Notes: generated by a model from the letters alone, not told the origin. 64,000 nt of DNA from Shimazuella kribbensis DSM 45090 (GCF_000428065.1 NZ_ATZF01000006.1:62001-126000); one strand, 5' to 3'; numbered from the stretch's first letter, positions 1 to 10,261 are shown. Numbers and translations: made by a program.

Positions 1-231
1 CATTTCCTTCACATAATCAATACCTTCAGGCAGTCTGATTTTTTCTGGTTGAAAAACAGGAATATGATGTTGGATTGCTACCTCCTTGACAGGTGGCGGA
101 GTTAAGATTTTTTTCCTACCTACAGGTCGATCAGGCTGTGTAACGACAGATACAATCTCATATCCTTCTTCGATCAATGTTAACAAAGAAGGCACCGCAA
201 AGGTTGGGGTGCCCATAAAAATTACTCTCAT
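1..231 (-). CDS. fmt: Methionyl-tRNA formyltransferase, N-terminal part (runs off the window)
   Basis: Formylates Met on initiator tRNA using 10-formyl-THF. The 77 visible codons begin [16 protein letters not shown] and continue through [11 protein letters not shown], the typical N-terminal Rossmann segment of Fmt. The ATG overlaps the TGA of def by 4 bp (ATGA), so the two are probably translationally coupled. The gene continues beyond base 1. It is the last visible gene of the priA-def-fmt run, which pairs formylation with deformylation. Confidence 0.95.
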   Translation of the reverse strand, partial: MRVIFMGTPTFAVPSLLTLIEEGYEIVSVVTQPDRPVGRKKILTPPPVKEVAIQHHIPVFQPEKIRLPEGIDYVKEM

Positions 232-701
232 TGCTCTTCTTCCTCCTCTGGACGAAACACTTTCTGTGCAATATCAATGAACAATACACCGTTTAAATGA
301 TCAATTTCGTGCTGAAAAGCACGGGCTAAAAAACCTTCTGCTTCGATTTCAATTGGTTTTCCACTGCGATCCTGCCCTTTTACACGAATCACATTTGCTC
401 GATTGACATAGCCTAGTAAACCAGGAATACTGAGGCATCCTTCTGGTGGTTCTAATTGTTCTCCCGATTTCTCCACAATCTCAGGATTTACCATCTCCAT
501 CAATTCGTCACCGATATCAACCACTAATACACGTTTTCCTATACCAACTTGAGGTGCTGCTAATCCTACTCCGTTTGCATCATACATGGTCTCAGCCATA
601 TCATCGAGTAATTTAGCCAATCGATCGTTAAATTTGGTTACTTCTTTTGCCCGTTCCCTAAGTATGGGATCGGGATACTTCACGATGTTGCGTATGGACA
701 T
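228..701 (-). CDS. def: Peptide deformylase
   Basis: Metal-dependent hydrolase that removes the N-formyl group from new proteins. All three family motifs are present in order: [10 protein letters not shown] (about residue 45), EGCLSIPG (about 88) with the metal-binding Cys, and QHEIDHLNG (about 130) with the HEXXH metal ligands. Length of 157 residues is normal for the bacillary short form. The start is chosen from AGGAG about 9 nt upstream; it lies inside the 3' end of priA, giving a 44-bp overlap. The 3' end overlaps fmt by 4 bp. Confidence 0.97.
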   Translation of the reverse strand: MSIRNIVKYPDPILRERAKEVTKFNDRLAKLLDDMAETMYDANGVGLAAPQVGIGKRVLVVDIGDELMEMVNPEIVEKSGEQLEPPEGCLSIPGLLGYVNRANVIRVKGQDRSGKPIEIEAEGFLARAFQHEIDHLNGVLFIDIAQKVFRPEEEEEQ

Positions 702-3102
702 TTGTGATCACTCCTATCTCACCATCTCGATCTATTTGTATGCGTAATTCTTTATCTTTGGGCCATTTTTCAATGGTTTTCCATTTGGATTGAATATCTT
801 TAATGATCTCTGTATCTTGTGGATACTTTACCATCACCTGAATACGGTGACGATCTTTTATTTTCGATACGGAAGGTGCTACTGGTCCTAAAACCTCATA
901 AGCAGCATTTTCTTTTAAAAGATTAGCGATATCCACAGCATGTTTCATTGCCAAAACTCGGTCCACATGACTCACCGTTATGGTAAACAAACCGCAAAAG
1001 GGAGGATAATGATGCTGTTTTCGTAACAATAATTCTTTTCGATAAAACGACTCCGACTCATGATTTGCAACCATTTGAATGCTATAGTGGTCTTCTTGAT
1101 ACGTTTGGATGATTACTTTTCCTGGTTGTTCATGTCTACCAGCACGTCCACTTACTTGTGTAAGCAATTGGTATGTTCTTTCTACAGCCCGAAAGTCTGG
1201 CAGATTTAGCATGGTATCTGCAGCAATCACTCCGACCAATGTAACCTTGGGAAAATCCAGTCCTTTGGCAATCATCTGTGTTCCTAAAAGAACATCTGCC
1301 TCTCCTTCCCCAAATGAACGGAGCAATCGTTCATGGGAACCCTTTTTGCTTGTTGTATCCATATCCATTCGAATAACACGAATACCAGGAAAATGTTTAC
1401 TTAACTCCTCTTCTACTTTTTGGGTACCCGTACCAAAATGACGAATATGTTCACTTTGGCATTTTGGACAAGTAGTGGGAACTCGGTCAGTATAACCACA
1501 ATAATGGCAGCGGACTGTTCGATTCGTATGATGATAGGTCAATGCGATATCACAGTGATCACAATTTGCCACTTCTCCACACGAACGACATAACACAAAC
1601 GTAGCATATCCGCGACGATTTAAAAACAATACAACCTGTTCCCCACGAGCAACAGTCTCTTGAATGGAGGTAGTAAGGGATTTACTAAACATGGTCCGGT
1701 TTCCCTGTTTTAGTTCTTCTCTCATATCTACCGTCTCTACTTTTGGAAACGGGCGACCTTTCACTCTCTCTTTTAATGTTACCCATTCGTATGCATTGGT
1801 GCGAGCATGAAAATAACTTTCTAGAGAAGGTGTAGCTGATCCTAAAATTACGGTTGCTTGATGAAATCGGGCACGCCATCTCGCAATTTCTCTTGCATGA
1901 TAACGTGGGCTTTCTTCTTGTTTATAAGATGATTCGTGCTCTTCATCAATAATAATCAAACCTAACTCTGTAAATGGAGCAAAAATAGCAGATCGTGCCC
2001 CAATCGCTACTTGAACTTCTCCTCGGCGAATTTTCCGCCATTCGTCGTATCGTTCGCCTGCTGAAAGCCTACTATGAAGAACTGCCACTTTATCTCCAAA
2101 TCTACCTTTAAATCGATCGACCATCTGAGGAGTCAGAGCTATTTCGGGAACCAACACGATTGCTTCTTTGTTTTGTTGCAGAACTTTTTCAATGGATTGT
2201 AAATATATTTCTGTCTTCCCGCTACCTGTCACTCCATGCAACAGAACTGTCTGATATTGCTCTTCTTGCATCGGTTTTGAAATAATATCTAGAGCTTGTT
2301 GTTGCTCTGCTGTCAACTCCAAAGGAACAGTCGGAACAAAAGAAGCATTTCGATAGGGATCACGATACTGCTCTCTGACTTCCAATTGAATCAAACCACG
2401 TTCTTCTAATGCTTTGGCAGTCTGTCTATTTGCACCAGTTTCTGCTAATAATGTCGCCAATGGAATGTCTTTCGGATCTTGGAGTAAATACTGCATTACT
2501 TCGATCTGCTTTTTTGCACGTTTTGGGATATCTTGCACATTGTTGTTTTGTAGTCGAACCCAAGTTATTTGTTCTTTTGTTACACGGTCACCCACATGCT
2601 CTTCCACTAAGACTACTTTGTTTTGAATAGCTTTACGTAACGCAGGTCTCCCCACCATCTCTTCTGCTTCTTCAAAAGTACATGATGTTTTTTTCTCTAA
2701 AAGTTGAACGAGTGGCTCCATTTCCAAATCGGCCAATGTATCCACAGAACCCAGATAAATTTTTTTCTGATACTTTCCTTTTAAAACAGCTGGAATCATC
2801 GACTGAAAAGCAGTTATCGTATGACAAAAATATTCTTCCGCCATCGCTTGACCAAGCTGCAAAAGTTCTTGCGTTAAAGGAGGCAAAATATCTTTTACAT
2901 CTAAGATGTTTTTTAGCTTTTGAGAAGGTGGTGCTAGGATTAACCCAACTACATAACCGAGTATTTTCCGTGGTCCAAAAGGCACTTCTACCCGGCTACC
3001 TAACTTCACTTCTCCAATCAAATTTTCAGGTACCAAGTAATCAAAAGGTCGATCTGTTCCTTTACTTGGAACATCCACCACTACTTTTGCTAACTGAATC
3101 AT
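658..3102 (-). CDS. priA: Primosomal protein N', replication-restart helicase
   Basis: Superfamily 2 helicase that reloads the replisome at stalled forks. Seen: an N-terminal DNA-binding region, Walker A GVTGSGKTE, Walker B IIIDEEHESSY, and the zinc region with paired CxxC motifs (CRSC, CDHC, CHYC, CPKC) splitting the helicase core, then the QVSGRAGR helicase motif. An upstream in-frame ATG exists at 3120, but the ATG at 3102 overlaps the coaBC stop as ATGA and gives the usual MIQLAKVVVDV start, so I prefer it (814 residues). It is cotranscribed with coaBC upstream and def downstream, as in Bacillus. Confidence 0.96.
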   Translation of the reverse strand: MIQLAKVVVDVPSKGTDRPFDYLVPENLIGEVKLGSRVEVPFGPRKILGYVVGLILAPPSQKLKNILDVKDILPPLTQELLQLGQAMAEEYFCHTITAFQSMIPAVLKGKYQKKIYLGSVDTLADLEMEPLVQLLEKKTSCTFEEAEEMVGRPALRKAIQNKVVLVEEHVGDRVTKEQITWVRLQNNNVQDIPKRAKKQIEVMQYLLQDPKDIPLATLLAETGANRQTAKALEERGLIQLEVREQYRDPYRNASFVPTVPLELTAEQQQALDIISKPMQEEQYQTVLLHGVTGSGKTEIYLQSIEKVLQQNKEAIVLVPEIALTPQMVDRFKGRFGDKVAVLHSRLSAGERYDEWRKIRRGEVQVAIGARSAIFAPFTELGLIIIDEEHESSYKQEESPRYHAREIARWRARFHQATVILGSATPSLESYFHARTNAYEWVTLKERVKGRPFPKVETVDMREELKQGNRTMFSKSLTTSIQETVARGEQVVLFLNRRGYATFVLCRSCGEVANCDHCDIALTYHHTNRTVRCHYCGYTDRVPTTCPKCQSEHIRHFGTGTQKVEEELSKHFPGIRVIRMDMDTTSKKGSHERLLRSFGEGEADVLLGTQMIAKGLDFPKVTLVGVIAADTMLNLPDFRAVERTYQLLTQVSGRAGRHEQPGKVIIQTYQEDHYSIQMVANHESESFYRKELLLRKQHHYPPFCGLFTITVSHVDRVLAMKHAVDIANLLKENAAYEVLGPVAPSVSKIKDRHRIQVMVKYPQDTEIIKDIQSKWKTIEKWPKDKELRIQIDRDGEIGVITNVHTQHREVSRSHT

Positions 3103-4289
3103 AACTGTGCTCCGAGCCAAGTTATGAGCTGCTCTGACAAATCTCGTTTAGACATCACTGGATAGGTAGCAATTAACCCTTGTTTGCCATAAACACTTAC
3201 AGCATTGGTATCAACAGAAAATCCTGCTCCCTCTTGGAGCACATTGTTAGCAATAATAAAATCCATATTTTTCTTCTCCAACTTCTCCTTTGCATACATT
3301 TCTACATTTTCTGTTTCAGCGGCAAAACCGATCAACAATTGATTTTCTCTTTTTCGTTTTCCCACTTCATATGCAATATCGGGATTTTTTATCAATTCAA
3401 TCTCCCAGTTGTCTGTATGTTTTTTTCGTTTGTGTGTTAATACTTCTTTTGGACGATAATCTGATACTGCTGCTGCTTTGATCACCATATCCACATCATC
3501 CAAATGTGAGAGAACAGCATCATGCATTTCCTGTGCCCCTCTCACCGAAATTACTTTTGCACCTTGAGGTGGTGTTAAAGCTACTGGACCACTGACTAAA
3601 ATAACATTTGCCCCAGCAAACAAAGCAGCTGTAGCCAATGCATAACCCATTTTACCAGAGGAATGGTTAGACAAATACCGGACTGGATCTATTGCTTCTA
3701 TGGTGGGACCTGCTGTAATAAGAACCGTCTTCCCTTGTAATGAATGTTTCTTATCAAAAAAGGATTGCACCCACGCAACTATCTCTTCAGGCTCTGCAAG
3801 TCTACCTTTCCCAACATATCCACAAGCCAACTGTCCTTCTCCAGGTTCAATATACTTTACACCATGATCTGCTAATTTTTTCATATTGGCCTGTACAAAT
3901 TTATTTTGATACATATGTACATTCATAGCAGGAGCGAGTACAATCGGCGCTTCTGTTGCTAATATTGTCGTCGATAACATATCATCTGCTAAACCGTTTG
4001 CCAATTTACCAATAATATTTGCTGTCGCAGGTGCTACTAATACAAGATCTGCATGATCAGCTAAATCAATATGCATGACACGAGATGGATCTCGCTCATC
4101 AAAGGTGTCTATCGCTACAGGGTTTCGTGTTAATGTTTGTAAGGTAAGAGGGGTGATGAATTCGGTAGCAGACTTTGTCATAATCGTACGGACATCCATC
4201 CCTAGCTGAGTCAGTTTACTCGCAATCGAAGCGGCTTTAAATGCTGCAATTCCTCCAGTAATCCCCAATACGATGCGTTTTTTCTCCAT
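3099..4289 (-). CDS. coaBC: Bifunctional phosphopantothenoylcysteine decarboxylase / synthetase
   Basis: Carries out two steps of coenzyme A synthesis: ligation of cysteine to 4'-phosphopantothenate and decarboxylation to 4'-phosphopantetheine. The N-terminal FMN flavoprotein half starts RIVLGITGGIAAFKA and contains the PAMNVHMY motif (about residue 120). The C-terminal CoaB half starts near residue 185 with KTVLITAGPTIEAIDPVRY and includes NHSSGKMGYALA. 396 residues is the usual fused length. It follows the rpoZ terminator and overlaps priA by 4 bp. Confidence 0.96.
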   Translation of the reverse strand: MEKKRIVLGITGGIAAFKAASIASKLTQLGMDVRTIMTKSATEFITPLTLQTLTRNPVAIDTFDERDPSRVMHIDLADHADLVLVAPATANIIGKLANGLADDMLSTTILATEAPIVLAPAMNVHMYQNKFVQANMKKLADHGVKYIEPGEGQLACGYVGKGRLAEPEEIVAWVQSFFDKKHSLQGKTVLITAGPTIEAIDPVRYLSNHSSGKMGYALATAALFAGANVILVSGPVALTPPQGAKVISVRGAQEMHDAVLSHLDDVDMVIKAAAVSDYRPKEVLTHKRKKHTDNWEIELIKNPDIAYEVGKRKRENQLLIGFAAETENVEMYAKEKLEKKNMDFIIANNVLQEGAGFSVDTNAVSVYGKQGLIATYPVMSKRDLSEQLITWLGAQL

Positions 4290-4345
4290 CTCTATCCCTC
4301 TTTTGTCCTGTTGATAGATATCATATCTTTCCTATCTTATTTACG

Positions 4346-4376
4346 AAAAAAATAACAACCTCACTATCAGGTTGTT
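4346..4376 (-). terminator. Rho-independent terminator after rpoZ
   Basis: On the minus strand an 8-bp stem (AACAACCT / AGGTTGTT) with a 7-nt loop is followed by a run of seven T. It sits between rpoZ and coaBC, so remA-gmk-rpoZ transcripts probably end here in part and coaBC-priA-def-fmt depend on read-through or their own promoter. Confidence 0.85.
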
Positions 4377-4394
4377 TATTTTATCAAACTTTCC

Positions 4395-4610
4395 TTACTT
4401 TTCTTCTGTATTTCTTCTTGCTCGCATAGGTGTCACAACAATATTGGATGAGATTTCTTCTAAAGCTACCCCAACATGCTTGCTCGATTGCGCTTTGATA
4501 TGAGCGTTTTGACCTTCCAATAGTCCTCTTGCCCGTTTTGCTGCAAGTACAACTAAGGAATATTTACTATCTACTTTTGCCATTAATTTATCTATAGATG
4601 GATATAACAC
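4395..4610 (-). CDS. rpoZ: RNA polymerase omega subunit
   Basis: Small RNA polymerase subunit that helps beta' assembly. The 71-residue product starts [30 protein letters not shown], the conserved omega motif (the Ser-Leu-Val...AKRAR helix). GTG start, with AGGAGG about 8 nt upstream. Lies between gmk and coaBC, the standard Bacillales order. Confidence 0.95.
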   Translation of the reverse strand: MLYPSIDKLMAKVDSKYSLVVLAAKRARGLLEGQNAHIKAQSSKHVGVALEEISSNIVVTPMRARRNTEEK

Positions 4611-4635
4611 AATCCATTCCTCCTATCCAACACGG

Positions 4636-5241
4636 TTAATCTTCCATAATCACTCTTGAAGTATGACAATGCTCCGCAAGCAAGATCGCTTCGATCTTTT
4701 CGCAAGCACGTTCCAATCGATCATTAATCACTGCATAATCATACATAGTCAGTTCTCTGCATTCACTTGAAGCCACATGGAGACGACGCTGTATCGTAGA
4801 TACTGTTTCAGTTCCTCGTCCCATGATTCTACGTTTTAATTCATCCATTGATGGTGGTAGTAGAAAAATAAAAATCCCTTCAGGGAATTGTTCTTTGACT
4901 TGCTTGGCACCTTGAACTTCAATCTCCAAGATAACATCTTCACCTGCATTCAATTTATCTTCTACAAACTGGCGAGGAGTCCCATAGTAATTTCCAACAT
5001 ACTCTGCCCATTCAATTAATTTACCATTTTCCATCATGGTAAAAAACTCATCTCTTGTATGGAAGAAATAGTTCACTCCATGTTGCTCTCCTTGTCTTGG
5101 AGAACGGGTCGTAGCGGATACAGAGTAGATCAGATTGGGATTGCGTTTACGCAGCATCCCGCACACCGTTCCTTTACCTACACCAGAAGGCCCCGATACA
5201 ACAATAAGAAGACCGCGGTCTTGATAACTGGGATTTGTCAT
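4636..5241 (-). CDS. gmk: Guanylate kinase
   Basis: Phosphorylates GMP to GDP with ATP. Contains the P-loop [10 protein letters not shown] (about residues 16-25), the GMP-binding segment [17 protein letters not shown] and the lid region RIMGRGTET. 201 residues, normal length. The ribosome site is weak (AAAGG well upstream), but the start matches family length. Located between remA and rpoZ. Confidence 0.96.
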   Translation of the reverse strand: MTNPSYQDRGLLIVVSGPSGVGKGTVCGMLRKRNPNLIYSVSATTRSPRQGEQHGVNYFFHTRDEFFTMMENGKLIEWAEYVGNYYGTPRQFVEDKLNAGEDVILEIEVQGAKQVKEQFPEGIFIFLLPPSMDELKRRIMGRGTETVSTIQRRLHVASSECRELTMYDYAVINDRLERACEKIEAILLAEHCHTSRVIMED

Positions 5242-5303
5242 GACTTATCGTATACCTTTCTACTCTAACATCTTTTAGTAGTTATTACCAATTTATTCTT
5301 CGA

Positions 5304-5576
5304 CTAATCTACTAATTCCTCTGACTGTTCTTTCGTAACATTCGCTAAACGTTGTGCGACTGTTTCCGGTTGGACAGCAGATAAAATAACATGATCACTA
5401 TCTGTTATGATGACCGCACGGGTTCGTCGTCCATATGTAGCATCAATGAGTACACCTCGATCACGCGCTTCCTGTATAATTCTTTTGATTGGTGCGGAAT
5501 CAGGACTCACAATCGACACAATTCGATTTGCCGAAACGATGTTACCAAAACCTATATTAATTAATTTAATGCCCAA
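5304..5576 (-). CDS. remA: RemA family extracellular-matrix regulator (DUF370)
   Basis: Small DNA-binding regulator of biofilm matrix and osmoprotection genes in Bacillus. The product [18 protein letters not shown]...[12 protein letters not shown]...[14 protein letters not shown] is highly conserved. I choose the TTG at 5576 because AGGAGGAG lies 7 nt upstream and it gives the normal MGIKLINIG start; a GTG at 5594 sits inside that ribosome site. 90 residues. In Bacillus yicC/yloC precedes remA; here the upstream neighbour is a divergent flippase instead. Confidence 0.93.
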   Translation of the reverse strand: MGIKLINIGFGNIVSANRIVSIVSPDSAPIKRIIQEARDRGVLIDATYGRRTRAVIITDSDHVILSAVQPETVAQRLANVTKEQSEELVD

Positions 5577-5895
5577 AATGTTGCTCCTCCTCACCCATGC
5601 TGGGAATATCGCTTATAAAACTCTCTATGCTATTGTAGTTGGTTTTACTGGAAGACGCAACAAACGAAGTTAAGAATTTATGATAATGCAGCGTTCAAAT
5701 GAGCCAAAATACAAAAGATTAACTCTATTATTCAGCAATAAAAAGTTCTTGAAATAAACAGCCTCCATCATTCTACATAAAACGGGAATCCCACTATCAG
5801 TGTCATCATTTCATCACTGACCTATCTCGTTTTTTCCACCCATTCCTGTTAGAATAGAGACGATATTGTAAAAATGGTAAAAGGAAGCTTGATTC

Positions 5896-7512
5896 ATGTC
5901 AAACAAAATCGTAAAAGGAACCTTGATACTCAGTGTTGCTACTCTTCTTACAAAAATACTGGGTAGTCTCTTTTGGGCTCCCTTACAAAACATCGCAGGC
6001 GATCATATCGTGGGGTTGTATCGGATTTCATTTCCTTTTTATTCTATCCTACTCATGATCGCATCTGCAGGAATACCTATCACTGTTTCCAAATTTGTAG
6101 CAGAAAGGCTTGCAAAAGAAGATTATGAAGGTGCACAAAGAGTAAAAAAAGCTGCTGCTATCATCCTCTCAGTAACAGGGATTTTCTTTGGAATTATTCT
6201 GTTTTTTGGTGCTCCTTTCATCGCAAATGTCATGCTAAAAAGCCCCCAAAATACGCTACCTATTCAAGTGCTTGCAGCTGCTATTATCATTGTTCCTGTT
6301 ATGGGAGCATATCGAGGCTATTTCCAAGGACATCAACAAATGATGCCTACTGGAATATCGCAAGTAATAGAACAAGTAGTACGAGTCGTAACAGTCATAG
6401 GACTTGTCTACTGGTTAAAAGTATCTGGTTTTGGAGCTGAAATATTAGCGGCTGGCGCCACAGCTGGTGCAGTCTTTGGTGCTATTGCAGGTCTATTGGT
6501 TGTACTTTGGTACAACGCTAGAGAAAAAAAACCAGTTATCCAAGTAACCCATTCTTCTTCTAAAGAATCACTGTGGGGTTTATCCAAATCAATCATCGCA
6601 TATGCTATTCCCATTTCCCTTGCTACGCTTGTACTTCCGTTAATTGGATTAGTAGATTCACTAACTATCCCAAGAATTTTAGTAAGCATGGGAAATACGG
6701 CCTCCATGACAGGTACACTCTTTGGGATTTATGCACGCGGAGAACCTTTTGTAAATATTATTTCGACCTTTTCGTCTTCATTGACGCTTGCTTTGATCCC
6801 TGCAATCGGAGCTTATGTGGCGAAGAATAATATGGAAGCTGTCAAAAATAAAATCTCCCAAGCATGGATGATGACTCTCGTCATCAGTCTTCCTGCAAGT
6901 GTGGGACTCAGTATTTTAGCTGAACCTTTTAATATCGCAATGTATACGGATGCAAAAGGTACTCCAACCTTAGCGATACTCTCCTTCTCTGCTATCTTTA
7001 GCACCTTGGCTGTTACTAGCTCTGGTATTTTACAGGGATTGGGATATAACAAACTACCTGTTCGTCATTTATTAATTGGTGCAGCGGTCAAATTCATTAG
7101 TAATTTTATCTTCGTTCCACTATATGGAATAGCCGGTTCTGCTATTGCTATGGTGATTGCTTATCTTGTCGTTTGTTTATTAAATTTATGGATGGTGTTT
7201 CGTAAGACCAATATCAAAATCTCGATTAAAAATGTATTTATAAAACCAGTCCTTGCTTCAGCGATTATGGGGGGTATTCTCTATCTCTCTTATCACGTCT
7301 TGCGTGGTTGGTTTGTAGTAGCGGGTTTCAATCGTTGGGAATATATGGGCATCAGTTTTGTTTATATCCTCTTTGCGATTATCCTTTACTTTATCCTACT
7401 TTTGGTGACCAAAACCGTCACACAAACGGAGCTTCGCATGTTACCAATGGGTAACCGATTGGTTCGTATTTTTCAAAAATTAAAGTTGATCAAGCAAGTA
7501 GAGAGTATGTAA
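5896..7512 (+). CDS. Polysaccharide/oligosaccharide flippase of the MATE-like superfamily (SpoVB/YtgP type)
   Basis: 538-residue polytopic membrane protein with about 14 predicted hydrophobic segments. The N-terminus (KGTLILSVATLLTKILGSLFWAPLQNIAGD) and GLYRISFPFYSILL match the MOP superfamily lipid-linked sugar flippases that include SpoVB, YtgP and YkvU. Family members move lipid II or teichoic/polysaccharide precursors across the membrane; which substrate is used here cannot be read from sequence. AAGGAAG lies 8 nt before the ATG. It is divergent from remA and ends at a strong terminator. Confidence 0.88.
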   Translation: MSNKIVKGTLILSVATLLTKILGSLFWAPLQNIAGDHIVGLYRISFPFYSILLMIASAGIPITVSKFVAERLAKEDYEGAQRVKKAAAIILSVTGIFFGIILFFGAPFIANVMLKSPQNTLPIQVLAAAIIIVPVMGAYRGYFQGHQQMMPTGISQVIEQVVRVVTVIGLVYWLKVSGFGAEILAAGATAGAVFGAIAGLLVVLWYNAREKKPVIQVTHSSSKESLWGLSKSIIAYAIPISLATLVLPLIGLVDSLTIPRILVSMGNTASMTGTLFGIYARGEPFVNIISTFSSSLTLALIPAIGAYVAKNNMEAVKNKISQAWMMTLVISLPASVGLSILAEPFNIAMYTDAKGTPTLAILSFSAIFSTLAVTSSGILQGLGYNKLPVRHLLIGAAVKFISNFIFVPLYGIAGSAIAMVIAYLVVCLLNLWMVFRKTNIKISIKNVFIKPVLASAIMGGILYLSYHVLRGWFVVAGFNRWEYMGISFVYILFAIILYFILLLVTKTVTQTELRMLPMGNRLVRIFQKLKLIKQVESM

Positions 7513-7538
7513 AAGACCTTGACAAAGGTCTTTTTTTT
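7513..7538 (+). terminator. Rho-independent terminator of the flippase gene
   Basis: AAGACCTT / AAGGTCTT stem with a 4-nt loop followed by eight T, starting right at the stop codon region. Confidence 0.9.
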
Positions 7539-7706
7539 ATTCTATAAAATCAAAAGAATGCTTCCAATCGTACATCCCTTTTATCCCACCAAAACAAAGA
7601 TAACGCTTAAATATATATATTGACTTTTGACACTACAAAAACATTATAATTATTTACAAATAGATTAATATTATATATTTTACTCTAAGCAAAGAAGGGG
7701 AATACA

Positions 7707-8822
7707 TTGAAAATTGTAAAAGCAGATCTTTTTGGCATCCAATTACCACTCAAAGAACCCTTTATCATATCTTATTCCCGTTATGATTATATGCCATCTA
7801 TCATTGTCCGTTTAGAAACAGACGAAGGATTAATTGGTTATGGAGAAGCAGTACCAGACGAACATGTCACTGGTGAAACTTTTTCTAGTGTGATTCAAGT
7901 GTTAAAGCAACATCTTCTACCAGTAGTACTGGGGATGAATCCTTTCTCCATCGAACAGATTCATCATTCGCTTAATCAAACGATTTATGCAAACCCTTCC
8001 GCAAAAGCTGCTATTGATATTGCTTGCTATGATCTAATGGGAAAATATGCAGGACAACCCATCTATAACTTGATTGGTGGAGAATTTCACAAAAACCTTA
8101 CCTTCCCAGCGGTATTAAGTATTGATGAACCAACTGTTATGGCTGCAAATGCAAAGAAAGCGCTATCAGAAGGGTATTCGTATCTAAAATTAAAACTAGG
8201 ACATGACCCATACGATGACATCCAACGTGTCAAAGCAATACGTCACGCAGTAGGACCAGAAGTTATTATCTGTGTAGATATCAATCAAGGTTGGCATAAT
8301 TATTCGCAAGCGATTCGATCGATTCGCGAACTAGAATCATATGATATCGCTTGGGTGGAACAACCGATCATGATACACGACATAGATGGTTTAGCAGAAC
8401 TAAAAAAACATACAACATTGCCTATCATGGCAGATGAAAGTATCCAAAACGGATATCATTTAATAGAAATAATCAAAAAACAGGCTGCTGATCGAATCAA
8501 TATTAAATTGATGAAATGTGGGGGAATATTTCCAGCTATTCAATTAACAAAGATGGCGGAATACGCAGGTCTTTCTTGTCAAATTGGTTCAATGGTGGAG
8601 TCTTCCATCGCTTCTGCAGCTGGATATCATGTTGCCAAATCCCATAAAAATATTACCCATACAGAGTTAACAGGACCTTTGCTATTTAGTGAAGATATTG
8701 GAGACTTAGCTTATGACCTTCCCTTTGCAGCATTAACCAGTAAACCAGGATTGGGTATAGAAGTGAATATGGATAAGATTCAAAAATTAACAATCACGAA
8801 GGAAACTGTCAGACTACCATAA
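7707..8822 (+). CDS. Enolase-superfamily dipeptide epimerase (muconate lactonizing enzyme subgroup)
   Basis: 371 residues. Capping domain (residues 1-125) followed by the (beta/alpha)7-beta barrel. Catalytic motifs of the MLE subgroup are visible: YLKLKLG (the KxK acid/base lysine), CVDINQGW, WVEQP and MADES (three metal-binding acids), then a lysine in INIKLMKCGG. Closest known roles are L-Ala-D/L-Glu epimerase or N-succinylamino-acid racemase; the residues seen do not decide between them. TTG start with AAGGGG 6 nt upstream. It stands alone between terminators, about 200 bp after the flippase. Confidence 0.85.
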   Translation: MKIVKADLFGIQLPLKEPFIISYSRYDYMPSIIVRLETDEGLIGYGEAVPDEHVTGETFSSVIQVLKQHLLPVVLGMNPFSIEQIHHSLNQTIYANPSAKAAIDIACYDLMGKYAGQPIYNLIGGEFHKNLTFPAVLSIDEPTVMAANAKKALSEGYSYLKLKLGHDPYDDIQRVKAIRHAVGPEVIICVDINQGWHNYSQAIRSIRELESYDIAWVEQPIMIHDIDGLAELKKHTTLPIMADESIQNGYHLIEIIKKQAADRINIKLMKCGGIFPAIQLTKMAEYAGLSCQIGSMVESSIASAAGYHVAKSHKNITHTELTGPLLFSEDIGDLAYDLPFAALTSKPGLGIEVNMDKIQKLTITKETVRLP

Positions 8823-8847
8823 CGCTGATTCCATAATGGAATCAAAT

Positions 8848-8880
8848 AGAGCCCAATTCCTGTTAAGAATGCGGGCTCTT
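8848..8880 (+). terminator. Hairpin terminator after the epimerase gene
   Basis: AGAGCCC / GGGCTCT arms with an inner ATTC/GAAT pairing; only a short T-rich tail follows. A second perfect palindrome (GATTCCAT-A-ATGGAATC, 8829-8845 region) precedes it. Confidence 0.6.
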
Positions 8881-9156
8881 GATTTATATAATCATGCTCT
8901 ATTATTTACTCCAAGTATTTCTTTCCTCAGTAATTGTATCTGCTACTCTTCTTTCAGACAGTGCAAGCACCATATAAGCCATGACTATTCAGACCCAGTT
9001 CCCTGCTAAATACAATCCGATTGTACTGGGAGTCGCCAATTCATGAAGGATTAGACTGTTTATTAATCAATATTATTATTTATGTTATTCTAAACAAAGA
9101 AATTTCTATAAAAGTAAATGCAGAATATACAACCAACAAATGAAGGAGCATTTTTA

Positions 9157-9408
9157 TTGGAAGACTTTCTACACTCCAAACTTTTCTATATTTTACTCGC
9201 TGTATACCTTTTGATCATGGCTAGAATTCAACTTCGCAAAGTTTGGGTATTAGGATTCATAGCGGAGCAACTATTAAAATTCACCCTTTTCATAGGCGGG
9301 ATATTAAGTTATGTAACAGGTGATTACATGATCGGATTGATGATGCATGGACTTTTTGTCATACAATGGGTTGTATTCAAAAATTTCAAGAACCCATTTC
9401 GAAAATAA
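9157..9408 (+). CDS. Small integral membrane protein of unknown function
   Basis: 83 residues from a TTG at 9157, chosen because AAGGAG lies 8 nt upstream; the ATG at 9118 has no ribosome site. Three hydrophobic stretches are visible: SKLFYILLAVYLLIMARI, FIAEQLLKFTLFIGGILSYV and MIGLMMHGLFVIQWVVF, ending in a basic KNFKNPFRK tail, probably cytoplasmic. I do not recognise the family. It is monocistronic and ends at a two-way terminator shared with the convergent His-rich gene. Confidence 0.6.
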   Translation: MEDFLHSKLFYILLAVYLLIMARIQLRKVWVLGFIAEQLLKFTLFIGGILSYVTGDYMIGLMMHGLFVIQWVVFKNFKNPFRK

Positions 9409-9463
9409 TTTAAATATAAAATTTTTAGTTTACGCCTACTTAGACCCCAGTTTAAAAATAAAT

Positions 9464-9494
9464 AAAAACCAGCTTTTCATCAAAGCTGGTTTTT
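9464..9494. terminator. Bidirectional terminator between convergent genes
   Basis: AAACCAGCTTT / AAAGCTGGTTT stem with T runs on both strands, placed between the small membrane protein gene (plus) and the His-rich gene (minus). Confidence 0.85.
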
Positions 9495-9519
9495 CAATTC
9501 AAATCCTATATGTTCCTTT

Positions 9520-10200
9520 TTATTTCACTTCAATTACAAATGGGTAGGCATGAACTTGTTCCCCAAATTTAAATTCTCCCCAAAGTTTATATATTCCAGG
9601 CTTCATAAAATGGGTCTCAAAAACCGTTTCATTTTCAGATTTTGGATGAACATGGATAAAGGTCTCCGCTGATTCATCCAAAATCACAACATGTCCCAAT
9701 GCCCCTAGATAAGGATCAGGTTTTCCGTTTTTACTATCAAAACGGAATGTTGTATTCTGGTGCACACCAAGAGAATCAATGGTAAGTTCGACTGTTTTAT
9801 TATCAATAGATTTTACAAACGTTGTATCTACTTCTAAAGGATGAATATGATGTACAGAATGGGATTGTCCCACTTCCAATTCAATTGCTTTATTATGATA
9901 GGCTATGTTTTTAGGTTGAATATCTACAAAAACTTTATATGCATTATCTTTCAATTTAAATGCTTGCTCAAAAATTCCATTTCCTTTATCGATTGGATGC
10001 AAATGATAATATTCCTTTAAATCCGCACTTACGACAATAAGATGCAAACGTTTCTCATGATTTATTTCTAGTTCAGGGGGATTATTTTCATTATCTTTTA
10101 GATCAATCGTGATAATCTCATTTTGATAATCAACCTTTACGTTTAAGGTGTTATTGGTATTGTTTGCTGTTGTATGATGATGATGATGATGGTTTTCCAT
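9520..10200 (-). CDS. Probable metal-linked protein with natural N-terminal His6
   Basis: 226 residues beginning MENHHHHHHTT, a natural six-His run, followed by a low-complexity Asn stretch and then an all-beta-looking body rich in His pairs (YYHLHPID, SVHHIHPLE, FIHVHPKSE). The HxH-P motifs recur at regular spacing, suggesting two or more similar beta domains with exposed metal-binding histidines. No signal peptide is visible, so it is predicted cytoplasmic. The promoter overlaps a TATA-CCCCCC-TATA element like CsoR/RcnR operators, which points to Cu, Ni/Co or formaldehyde control. Function beyond metal handling is unknown. Confidence 0.65.
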   Translation of the reverse strand: MENHHHHHHTTANNTNNTLNVKVDYQNEIITIDLKDNENNPPELEINHEKRLHLIVVSADLKEYYHLHPIDKGNGIFEQAFKLKDNAYKVFVDIQPKNIAYHNKAIELEVGQSHSVHHIHPLEVDTTFVKSIDNKTVELTIDSLGVHQNTTFRFDSKNGKPDPYLGALGHVVILDESAETFIHVHPKSENETVFETHFMKPGIYKLWGEFKFGEQVHAYPFVIEVK

Positions 10201-10261
10201 TTTTGTTTGTCTCCTTTTGCTTTTCCTTGTTAGTTGTTTTATTCATTTCCTTCTTGATATA